Assembly: GCA_002169865.1 (NCBI GenBank)
Contig: NHIC01000008.1
Coordinates: forward strand, 10,313-61,588
Origin: Flavobacteriaceae bacterium TMED179
Lineage (GTDB): Bacteria; Bacteroidota; Bacteroidia; Flavobacteriales; Flavobacteriaceae
Reading direction: 5' to 3'
DNA: 51,276 nucleotides
Position numbers and translations under genes: made by a program. Every line of letters starts with the position of its first letter. Within the stretch, counting starts at the first letter, position 1. Below the pieces are notes generated by a model. That model saw nothing but the letters and a program-made list of their open reading frames with translations, was not told the origin of the DNA and ran no database searches. Shown here piece by piece: positions 6,922-14,035 of this stretch.

Positions 6922-9726
6922 TTATTCAATAATTTCTAAGGGGGTTAAAAGAGGGGATTCCATAAGTCCGGCATCTAAAACATCCAGTTTTGAGGAATCA
7001 AAAGGTTGGTAATCAAGTCCCACAACATTGATGTTGTAAAAAGTTTTCCACTCTTCGCCTCTTGCTTCTTTAGCCTTAATCCGGTTGGAACCCAAGTTAG
7101 TCACCCATATACGAAGGGTATTTTTCCCTTTTTTTAAATTATTAATGGTTAGTTGATAGGGATTGGACCAAAGTGTGCCAACGAATTGATCATTTAACCA
7201 AACCTTTGCACTATCCCTGACATCTCCGAGTTCCAGCAGCCAAGGACCATTATGTTCCATTGGCCTATTAAATTTTATTTCATATTGGGCAGTTCCCGAA
7301 AAGGCAGCCATTTTTTCACCCCATTGGGTCCATGACGATAAGCGATTAATTTTTTTTGAATACTCATCATCTGGTCCTCCTGAAATCAATTTAAAATCCC
7401 AACTACCTGTAATTTTATGTCTACTCTTAAATGGTTTGTAGTATTTCCATTTTGCTGTATTCACCCTATCGAAGGTTTTGAGAAAGATACTCCCTCCGGA
7501 GGACAGGGATAGTTTTACTTTGGTCATATTTCCTTGTTGCTCTGTAATGGCTTTTCCTGTTTTTCCAGTCAGAGGGTCCAAAATCAAAACCTCTTTAGCT
7601 TGGATGCTCAAAGGGATGAATCCCTGGATTTTATTTTGAGTATGATTGACTAGGTAATAGATTTTTTCACCTAAGTGTTCTCTACGGATGAATTTCAGCC
7701 CCTCTTGTGTCAATTCCTCTTTAATTACCCCTGCTTTATTAAGGGGGATTTCCATTTCTTTCAGAGAATAAACTTTATTGATTTTTTCTTTGACAAAGGC
7801 TTTTAATTCTTCTTCTCTTTTTTGGTAATCAAAAAACCCGGGAACAGTTTTAGGCCTTTCCAAAAAGACAACTGATGCACCCATATTTCTCAAAGCAACT
7901 AGTTTTTTCAAGGTTTTTAGTGGCATATTTTGGGTTGCAGGAACTACTATCGAACGGTAGTTCCCTCCGGGCAGTTGGATGATTCCATTTTCGACATTTA
8001 TTTTTTTCAAAAAACGATCTGAGATATAGTCAATGCTATAACCTTCTTTGAGTAAATGATGGATAGTTTTGTAAAAGGGAGTGTCCCAAAGCCAAGTATC
8101 GAGACGATGAATGGCAAATTGAACCAAAGGATCCCCTTTGTTAAATTTCACCCAACTGTCGTGAACAGGCCAGTATACTAATACGTCATTGTCGGGTTGA
8201 CCTTGTTGTAATAGTGACTGTGATCGGCTTATGTATTCAAATAACGCTGGAGCATCTTCCCAAATGGGATTGGTTTCATTAAAGTTTACAGAGGCATAAA
8301 ATTTCCAACCCGGCCATTGGGCATATTCGGGGGAATAGGTTGAACCGTGTAAAAAAACATGATTGATGCCGTTGAGAAACAAATCCTCTAGCTCAGGTTT
8401 ACACTGTGATAGAGCAGTTCTAAAATGCTCTCTCAACCAAGTAAAGGTTTCTGAAGAAACTTGTTTTTTCCCAGATATATGAGCTGCAGAAGAGGAAAAT
8501 TTGATCATGGCTAAATCGGCATCTCCAGCTCGAAAATTCCTGTGAGGGTAATCGGCTGAGCTTCCATTTCCTTCTTCCCTTCTAAAGCCCTTGATATTGT
8601 ATGGCATAGATCCAAAGGTTTCGCATTCGGGTATATCGGCAGAAGCATACAAATCAATAAGGTTTCCTGGGGAGCCGTGTGCTTGATATTTTGTTTTTAC
8701 CCCTACATTTTGGGCCCATTCATTCCAAATAGGATTAAATCCCTCCACCAGTAAATCAGACAATGTTTCTCTATAATCACTTCTGATTCGGTTACTTATT
8801 TCATTGTCTTTTCTATCCAAAAGACGATTCATATAGGGCTTAAGATCATAGCCACGATAACGTTCAAAAACCTCAAAAAATTTGGGGGTGAAGTCTGCTT
8901 TGTACACTTCATAGCTGTCGTTGAAAACAGATCTAATCTTACCATCGGTTTTTTTTAAAGCACTCATAAAAAGCTGAAGGTAATTTTTTAACGCCTGAGG
9001 AGAAAAGTGATCCAAAACCCATCCTTCACCTCCTGGAGCTGCCCTTTTTACCTTTTGTCTTGTTAGGGCTTCAAAGACAAAAATCAGATCGAAGTCCTTG
9101 TTTTTGGCCTTCCACTCCAATTGGTTATTTATGATTTTATTACTTAAATCTATAAAATTGTTATTACTGTCAAAAGCAAAAACCCCTTTAAGTTTTGGCA
9201 ACTCTTTATTTGGATCATACGCCCTGATATCATCTTGGTTTGGAATTATCAAGGCTCCTGTTTTGAATGGAGAAATTGTCTTCGAAAAAAGGGTTCCTTT
9301 TTTTAGCTGTACTTTCCTTACCAAAAGACGTTTAGCAGCATCAACTGGACTTAAATCCGACCCCCCCCAAGGCCAGCCGGTTCCCAAGGTTAAATCAACT
9401 CCCATTTTTAAGCTGTCTGCCATTTTCACTGTATGGACCAACATATCAATCCATTTAGGACTTAAAAAATTGATGAATTTTTCCTCTTGTCCCTTTACCC
9501 CATAGATGGGTTCGATTTCTACCCCACCAATTCCTGCTTTTTGAAAAGTAATCAACGATCGGGTAATATGTTTTTTTTCTACCGCACTGCCCATCCACCA
9601 CCAACGGGTCCAAGTTTTAGATTCTTTTTTCACCTCAGGCCAACTATATCGACTGTGCTGTGCATTAGCAATACCAAAATTGATGAAAAAACACCACAAT
9701 ATAAGTGCACTAAATATTTTTTTCAT
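6922..9726 (-). CDS. GH106-type alpha-L-rhamnosidase, secreted
   Basis: This 934-residue protein begins with a clear signal peptide (MKKIFSALILWCFF...ANAQ, cut near residue 23). The next part, with TWTRWWWMGSAVEK, GIGGVEIEPIYG and LTLGTGWPWGG, matches the N-terminal catalytic (beta/alpha)8 portion of GH106 alpha-L-rhamnosidases (Glyco_hydro_106). Further family-like blocks include SVFNDSYEVY and SSETFTWLREHFR. The C-terminal third is beta-rich and ends in a galactose-binding-like sandwich (LELGDVRDSAKVWLNDQFVG). The usual substrate is a terminal alpha-L-rhamnose in pectin (RG-I, RG-II) or similar plant or algal glycans. There is no SusC/SusD pair or rhamnose catabolic gene in the window, so it is not in a complete polysaccharide utilisation locus here. 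The family is likely; the exact linkage is unknown. Confidence 0.82.
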   Translation of the reverse strand: MKKIFSALILWCFFINFGIANAQHSRYSWPEVKKESKTWTRWWWMGSAVEKKHITRSLITFQKAGIGGVEIEPIYGVKGQEEKFINFLSPKWIDMLVHTVKMADSLKMGVDLTLGTGWPWGGSDLSPVDAAKRLLVRKVQLKKGTLFSKTISPFKTGALIIPNQDDIRAYDPNKELPKLKGVFAFDSNNNFIDLSNKIINNQLEWKAKNKDFDLIFVFEALTRQKVKRAAPGGEGWVLDHFSPQALKNYLQLFMSALKKTDGKIRSVFNDSYEVYKADFTPKFFEVFERYRGYDLKPYMNRLLDRKDNEISNRIRSDYRETLSDLLVEGFNPIWNEWAQNVGVKTKYQAHGSPGNLIDLYASADIPECETFGSMPYNIKGFRREEGNGSSADYPHRNFRAGDADLAMIKFSSSAAHISGKKQVSSETFTWLREHFRTALSQCKPELEDLFLNGINHVFLHGSTYSPEYAQWPGWKFYASVNFNETNPIWEDAPALFEYISRSQSLLQQGQPDNDVLVYWPVHDSWVKFNKGDPLVQFAIHRLDTWLWDTPFYKTIHHLLKEGYSIDYISDRFLKKINVENGIIQLPGGNYRSIVVPATQNMPLKTLKKLVALRNMGASVVFLERPKTVPGFFDYQKREEELKAFVKEKINKVYSLKEMEIPLNKAGVIKEELTQEGLKFIRREHLGEKIYYLVNHTQNKIQGFIPLSIQAKEVLILDPLTGKTGKAITEQQGNMTKVKLSLSSGGSIFLKTFDRVNTAKWKYYKPFKSRHKITGSWDFKLISGGPDDEYSKKINRLSSWTQWGEKMAAFSGTAQYEIKFNRPMEHNGPWLLELGDVRDSAKVWLNDQFVGTLWSNPYQLTINNLKKGKNTLRIWVTNLGSNRIKAKEARGEEWKTFYNINVVGLDYQPFDSSKLDVLDAGLMESPLLTPLEIIE

Positions 9727-10111
9727 TTTCCCATTATTGTGGATATAAATATTTTACAACTGTTAATTAAGAATAATCAAATTAATTATTATAATTTATA
9801 AATTAAAATCTTAGATCAAAAAAGAGAATATTTAATATGACAAGAAAGTTAATGATTTGATTGATATAATCCAGATTAAGGGGATTTAAATGGACTCAAA
9901 AACCAGGACAAAACAGCTTTTTAAAATCTTAAATATGAAAATAACTATACAAAATTCATACTGGGAAAAAATGGCTTTAAACAAAATAAATCATCATGGA
10001 ATAAGAACGCTTATCTGTTATTAAATTGCTCTAATATAGATAATCCAGTCCCAAGAAGTGTAAATGGTTATCTTAGAAAGAATATTTATTATCAATTTAA
10101 TTTGTTATGAT
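9727..10111. other. Divergent intergenic region between GH106 and nagA-like genes
   Basis: This is a strongly AT-rich 385-base region that must hold both divergent promoters. A 44-codon frame runs from 9890 to 10024 on the plus strand, but it resembles nothing I know and is probably chance. No clear operator palindrome was found. Confidence 0.5.
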
Positions 10112-11323
10112 ATGAAAATCTTAATAATATCAATTTTAACGGGAATATTTCTCTTCGGTACGTACAATAGTAAAAAAAGCTTAGTGGAAATAGAGGGCAT
10201 ATTGTATTCTGATATGGGAATTGTATCCATTAAATCAGACAATGGTAAAATTTCTAAAATTAACAGAATTGAAAGTCAAGGAAAGTCGTTGGAATTATTT
10301 GTTGCTCCAGGTTTAATAGATGTGCAGATTAACGGTTATATGGGTATTGATTTTTCTGGCCCAGAATTGACTATTGAGGGAGTTAGAAAGGCTACCAAAG
10401 CGTTATGGAAAGTTGGAGTAACCTCTTATTTCCCAACAATTATTACAAGTGATATTGAACGAATAAAGGAAAATTTTGCTGTATTAGCAGAAGCCAAAAA
10501 AGATCCAGAAATAGGAAAATCTATCGCTGGATTCCATTTAGAAGGCCCATATATATCACCCTTAAAAGGATTTCGTGGAGCGCATTTAGAGAAGTATATA
10601 AAACTTCCAGATTGGAAAGAGTTCAAAGAAATTCAAAAAGCGGCAAATAATGGAATTAAATTAATTACACTTGCACCAGAACTAGAAGGCGCTATTTCAT
10701 TCATTCAAAATTGTGTTTCTAATGGTGTAGTTGTAGCGTTAGGACATCATAATGGATCTTCAAAAGATATAAAAGAAGCCATAGATGCTGGCGCAAAAAT
10801 TGCAACACATTTAGGGAATGGATGTGCAAATGAAATTAATAGACATCACAATCCAATATGGCCACAACTGTCTGATGATAGAATCACTCCAAGTATTATT
10901 GTCGATGGATTTCATTTAACGAAAGAGGAAGTAAGAAGTTTTTATAAAGTAAAAGGAGTCGATAAAACCATTTTAGTCTCAGATGCGCTTGATTTAGCTG
11001 GATTACCAGTTGGAGAATATATAAGAGGAGAGCGCACTTTGTTGTTAACTGAAAATGTAGTGAAGCTGCCAAAAGAAAATGTACTAGCTGGAGCGGCTTC
11101 TCCAATCAGTAAATGTGTAGGGGTGATCATGAATTATACACAATGTGGACTTCAAGCAGCGATTCAAATGGCAAGTACTAATTCAGCAGAATTACTATAC
11201 TTAAACGAGATTGGAAAGATTGAACCTGGAAAAAGAGCAGATATTATTCAGTTTGCCATGGTAGATGGAGAAATGGTTATTCACAAAACCTTTGTGGCGG
11301 GAGAATTGGTTTATTCGAAATAA
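10112..11323 (+). CDS. nagA: N-acetylglucosamine-6-phosphate deacetylase-like amidohydrolase with hydrophobic N-terminus
   Basis: This 403-residue amidohydrolase has the NagA hallmarks: GLIDVQINGYMGIDF, HLEGP (metal ligand E144), GHHN (H212), THLGNG (H233) and SDALDLAG (catalytic Asp D291). NagA removes acetyl from GlcNAc-6-phosphate in the cytosol. It belongs to the divergent branch with THLGNG instead of THLFNAM and a HHNPIWPQLSDDR segment. Unusually, ATG 10112 gives an N-terminus that looks like a signal peptide or membrane anchor (MKILIISILTGIFLFGTYNS). A start at 10064 would only lengthen it. The next ATG lies well inside the amidohydrolase domain, so the hydrophobic lead is hard to avoid. 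If exported, its substrate would probably not be a sugar phosphate. It leads an AT-rich gene set with a transporter and a NagB-like deaminase on the same strand. Confidence 0.85.
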   Translation: MKILIISILTGIFLFGTYNSKKSLVEIEGILYSDMGIVSIKSDNGKISKINRIESQGKSLELFVAPGLIDVQINGYMGIDFSGPELTIEGVRKATKALWKVGVTSYFPTIITSDIERIKENFAVLAEAKKDPEIGKSIAGFHLEGPYISPLKGFRGAHLEKYIKLPDWKEFKEIQKAANNGIKLITLAPELEGAISFIQNCVSNGVVVALGHHNGSSKDIKEAIDAGAKIATHLGNGCANEINRHHNPIWPQLSDDRITPSIIVDGFHLTKEEVRSFYKVKGVDKTILVSDALDLAGLPVGEYIRGERTLLLTENVVKLPKENVLAGAASPISKCVGVIMNYTQCGLQAAIQMASTNSAELLYLNEIGKIEPGKRADIIQFAMVDGEMVIHKTFVAGELVYSK

Positions 11324-11572
11324 TTGTAGTTTAGAATTCATTTAGATCCTTTAAGAGAAGCTGAAAGTTAAATAGCGTGTCTTTCCAGAATGATTTACTA
11401 ACCCATGTATGTTTATTTTGAATGATTTATTTGAATTTATTTTGAGGATTTGGGGTATTACGAATTAGAAATAACTAAAAGTTTATAATATTTTAATAAT
11501 CTCTCAAGGTTAAAAGATTATGGTATTGTGAGCGTTTTTGAATACTTAGACATAAAAATGGTATAAGATAAT
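11324..11572. other. Gap inside the nag-like gene set
   Basis: This 249-base AT-rich spacer separates the deacetylase from the transporter. It is long for an operon, so the transporter and deaminase may have their own promoter. No firm box or hairpin was seen. Confidence 0.4.
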
Positions 11573-12814
11573 ATGGCGAAAAGATACATTACTAAAAAAG
11601 TACTAATTGGCTTAAATGCCGTAGGTCCCGGATTATTTTTGATAGGATATAATATTGGGACTGGAAGTATTACAACCATGGCAAAAACAGGAGCAAAACA
11701 CGGTATGTCACTTTTTTGGGCGTTACTTCTATCTTGTATTTTAACTTATATATTAATGGTTTCTTATGGAAAAGTAACTCTTGTTTCAGGCCATACGGCC
11801 TTGTACAATTTCAAAAAACAATTTAAATACGGTTGGCTATTATCTATATATATTATAATTGCGCTCATAATAGGAGAGTTGCTTGCCTTAACTGGAATTA
11901 TGGGAATTGTTTCTGATTTAATTCAGGAAGGTATTCGATTAGCCTTTGATGATTTGATAATTGATACTGGTTGGATCATTTTATTTTTTGTTGTAGGATT
12001 ATACTTTCTTGTAATGAATGGTAATTATAAAGTTTTTGAAAAGTTCCTGACTGCATTGGTAATGTTAATGGGGCTTTCTTTTCTAATAGTGTTTTTTATG
12101 CTAAAGCCTAGTTTAGTATCCTTAACAGAAGGAATTATTCCAGGAATACCAGATTCGCCAGGTGCCATGGGATTGATTGCTGCTATTACAGGAACAACTT
12201 GCTCTGCAGCTGTTTTCATTATGCGAAGTACCGTTGTCGCAGAAAAGGGTTGGACAATAAAAGATTTGAAGAAGGAGAAAAAAGATGCTTTTGTTTCAGC
12301 TTCAATGATGTTATTCTTAAGTGGAATTATTATGGCAGTAGCGGCAGGAACCTTAAACGTAATGGGGTTAAATTTAGAGAATACAGTTGACCTAATTCGT
12401 TTATTTGAGCCTATTGGAGGTAAAGTGGCAGCATATGTTTTAATCATTGGAATTGTCGGTGCTGGGTTGTCATCAATATTTCCAATATTACTTATAGCAC
12501 CTTGGTTGATTTCAGATTATAGAGGAATACCGAGAAATATTAGATCAAAAGAATCGAGAATACTAATTATTGTAGCGTTACTTTTTGCATTTGGATCAGT
12601 TTTTCTAGAAGAACGTCCGCCTGCATTAATGATATTTTCTCAAGCCTTTCAAGCATGTATTTTGCCGGCAGTTGCCATCCCAATATTTGTGTTAATAAAT
12701 AAAAAGGAATTAATGAACGATTATACGTCAAAAAGTAAAATAAATATTGGATTGATAGCCGTTATTTTATTTTCGTTGATTACAAGTTATTTTGCTATAA
12801 GTGAATTTTTATAA
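11573..12814 (+). CDS. Nramp-related membrane transporter lacking canonical metal-binding residues
   Basis: This 413-residue polytopic protein has about eleven predicted membrane helices. It aligns by eye with Nramp (MntH) proteins: the TM1 block GPGLFLIGYNIGTGS corresponds to GPAFIAAIGYIDPGN, and the TM6 block GTTCSAAVFIMRS corresponds to GATVMPHVIYLHS. In Nramp proteins the DPGN Asp and Asn and the MPH Met bind the metal; here none is kept. So the fold is Nramp-like (LeuT fold), but manganese or iron transport is doubtful. The gene lies between a nagA-like and a nagB-like gene, 13 bases before the latter, so carrying an amino sugar or a related organic solute is a reasonable inference, not shown. 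Codon use is as AT-rich as in its two neighbours, pointing to a shared history. Confidence 0.75.
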   Translation: MAKRYITKKVLIGLNAVGPGLFLIGYNIGTGSITTMAKTGAKHGMSLFWALLLSCILTYILMVSYGKVTLVSGHTALYNFKKQFKYGWLLSIYIIIALIIGELLALTGIMGIVSDLIQEGIRLAFDDLIIDTGWIILFFVVGLYFLVMNGNYKVFEKFLTALVMLMGLSFLIVFFMLKPSLVSLTEGIIPGIPDSPGAMGLIAAITGTTCSAAVFIMRSTVVAEKGWTIKDLKKEKKDAFVSASMMLFLSGIIMAVAAGTLNVMGLNLENTVDLIRLFEPIGGKVAAYVLIIGIVGAGLSSIFPILLIAPWLISDYRGIPRNIRSKESRILIIVALLFAFGSVFLEERPPALMIFSQAFQACILPAVAIPIFVLINKKELMNDYTSKSKINIGLIAVILFSLITSYFAISEFL

Positions 12815-12827
12815 AACAAATTGAATT

Positions 12828-13601
12828 ATGAGTCAGAAATTTAAAATAGAGCAATTAGATATAGAAATATTTGATGATAAAGAAGATATGGGATTTGCTG
12901 CAGCCAATTTTGTAGAACAAAAAATCAATTTGGCAATTGCGGATAAAGGAGTTGCACATATTATTTTGGCAACAGGAACCTCACAATTTTCTTTTTTAAA
13001 TGCCTTGAAGAAAAATGATATTGATTGGAATAATGTAATTGTATTTCATTTAGATGAGTACAATGGGATTTCAGATACACACCCTGCAAGTTTTAGAAAA
13101 TATTTAAAAGAGCGAATTTTAGATGAAGTTAATCCTAGGAAGATTTTTTTACTAAATGGAGATGCAGTTGACATTGAAAAGGTCATGAAAGAATACACTA
13201 AAGCATTAGAAAACCATCCTATAGATGTTTCATGTATTGGAATTGGTGAAAACGGACATATCGCTTTTAATGATCCGCCAGTTGCAGCTTTTAATGATTC
13301 TAAAAAGGTTAAAATAGTTGATTTAGATGAAGATTGCCGTAAACAACAATTGGGAGAAGGCTGGTTTCCAACTCTAGAGGATGTGCCTAGGCAAGCTTTA
13401 ACACTTACAATCCCAACAATTTTAAGTGCAAAATCAATAAGTTGTGTAGTACCAGATAAACGGAAATCGGAAGCGGTTAAAAATGCATTACAAGCAGAAA
13501 TTAGTACTGCCTGCCCTGCAACTATTTTGAGAACACATTCAGATACAAAGCTTTTTCTAGATAAATGGGCAGCTGATAAACTTCATTATGCGAGGTCTTA
13601 A
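12828..13601 (+). CDS. nagB: Glucosamine-6-phosphate deaminase-like protein
   Basis: This 257-residue protein belongs to the NagB/6-phosphogluconolactonase family. NagB converts glucosamine-6-phosphate to fructose-6-phosphate and ammonia. Motifs: ATGTSQFSF (phosphate loop, 48-56), FHLDEYNG (catalytic Asp D76) and GIGENGHIAFNDPP (138-151) with His144. Compared with E. coli NagB, the active-site Asp141 is Asn142 here and Glu148 is Asp149, while Asp72 and His143 are kept. The segment DCRKQQLGEGWF is typical of a branch found in Planctomycetes and some Bacteroidetes. Deaminase activity is probable but a shifted substrate is possible. It follows the Nramp-like gene by 13 bases and is surely co-transcribed with it. 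No kinase or regulator gene is next to it. Confidence 0.85.
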   Translation: MSQKFKIEQLDIEIFDDKEDMGFAAANFVEQKINLAIADKGVAHIILATGTSQFSFLNALKKNDIDWNNVIVFHLDEYNGISDTHPASFRKYLKERILDEVNPRKIFLLNGDAVDIEKVMKEYTKALENHPIDVSCIGIGENGHIAFNDPPVAAFNDSKKVKIVDLDEDCRKQQLGEGWFPTLEDVPRQALTLTIPTILSAKSISCVVPDKRKSEAVKNALQAEISTACPATILRTHSDTKLFLDKWAADKLHYARS

Positions 13602-13685
13602 GTATTCTCCTTTTTTAAAACTACGTTTAATTAAAAGATTTTTAGCTGTATTTTACAATATCAAGGTTTTGGAACTGTTTTAAAT

Positions 13686-13717
13686 AAAAAAGAGAGACGA
13701 TCTTTCAAACATCTCCC
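13686..13717 (-). terminator. Intrinsic terminator of the tRNA-Gly/tRNA-Leu unit
   Basis: On the minus strand an 8-bp stem (GGGAGATG pairing CGTCTCTC, with two G-U pairs) and a 10-base loop are followed by a run of six T. The stem arms lie at 13710-13717 and 13692-13699, starting six bases after the end of tRNA-Leu. Confidence 0.75.
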
Positions 13718-13722
13718 TTCAG

Positions 13723-13807
13723 TACTCGAGGCGGGACTTGAACCCGCACGGCCACAATGGCCATTGGATTTTAAGTCCAACGTGTCTACCAATTCCACCA
13801 CTCGAGC
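13723..13807 (-). tRNA. tRNA-Leu (anticodon UAA)
   Basis: The minus strand folds as an 85-base class II tRNA. The acceptor GCTCGAG pairs with CTCGAGT (one G-U pair), the anticodon stem-loop is TTGGA-CTTAAAA-TCCAA with UAA at its centre, there is a variable arm (TGGCCATTGTGGCCG region), and the T loop is GGTTCAAGTCC. The CCA end is not encoded. Confidence 0.95.
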
Positions 13808-13825
13808 AGGACTTAAACAAAAAAG

Positions 13826-13897
13826 AGCGAAAGACGGGATTTGAACCCGCGACCCTCACCTTGGCAAGGTGATGCTCTACCCCTGAGCTACTTTCGC
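13826..13897 (-). tRNA. tRNA-Gly (anticodon GCC)
   Basis: A 72-base cloverleaf on the minus strand: acceptor GCGAAAG with CTTTCGC, D arm AGCTCAGGGGTAGAGC, anticodon stem-loop TCACC-TTGCCAA-GGTGA with GCC, and T arm GCGGGTTCAAATCCCGT. It lies 18 bases upstream of tRNA-Leu and is likely co-transcribed with it; CCA is not encoded. Confidence 0.95.
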
Positions 13898-14035
13898 TAA
13901 TGGTCTGTAAAAATAGTAAAATCAAGCATTTCTATTCAAAATTTGGCTAAACTTTCTATAACTAATTCTAAAAAATTTTATCATTTCAGAAAAAGAAATT
14001 GGAAGACGGATTAAAAAATATGAGGGATACAACTA

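Noticed and set aside
6827..7012. 61-codon plus-strand frame at the 3' end of the rhamnosidase gene
   Set aside because: Most of it is the reverse strand of the rhamnosidase coding region and it has no independent support.
9890..10024. 44-codon plus-strand frame upstream of the nagA-like gene
   Set aside because: No family features, very AT-rich and no promoter; probably chance.
13719..13925. 68-codon minus-strand frame over the tRNA genes
   Set aside because: It lies across tRNA-Leu, the spacer and tRNA-Gly; the RNA genes explain the sequence.
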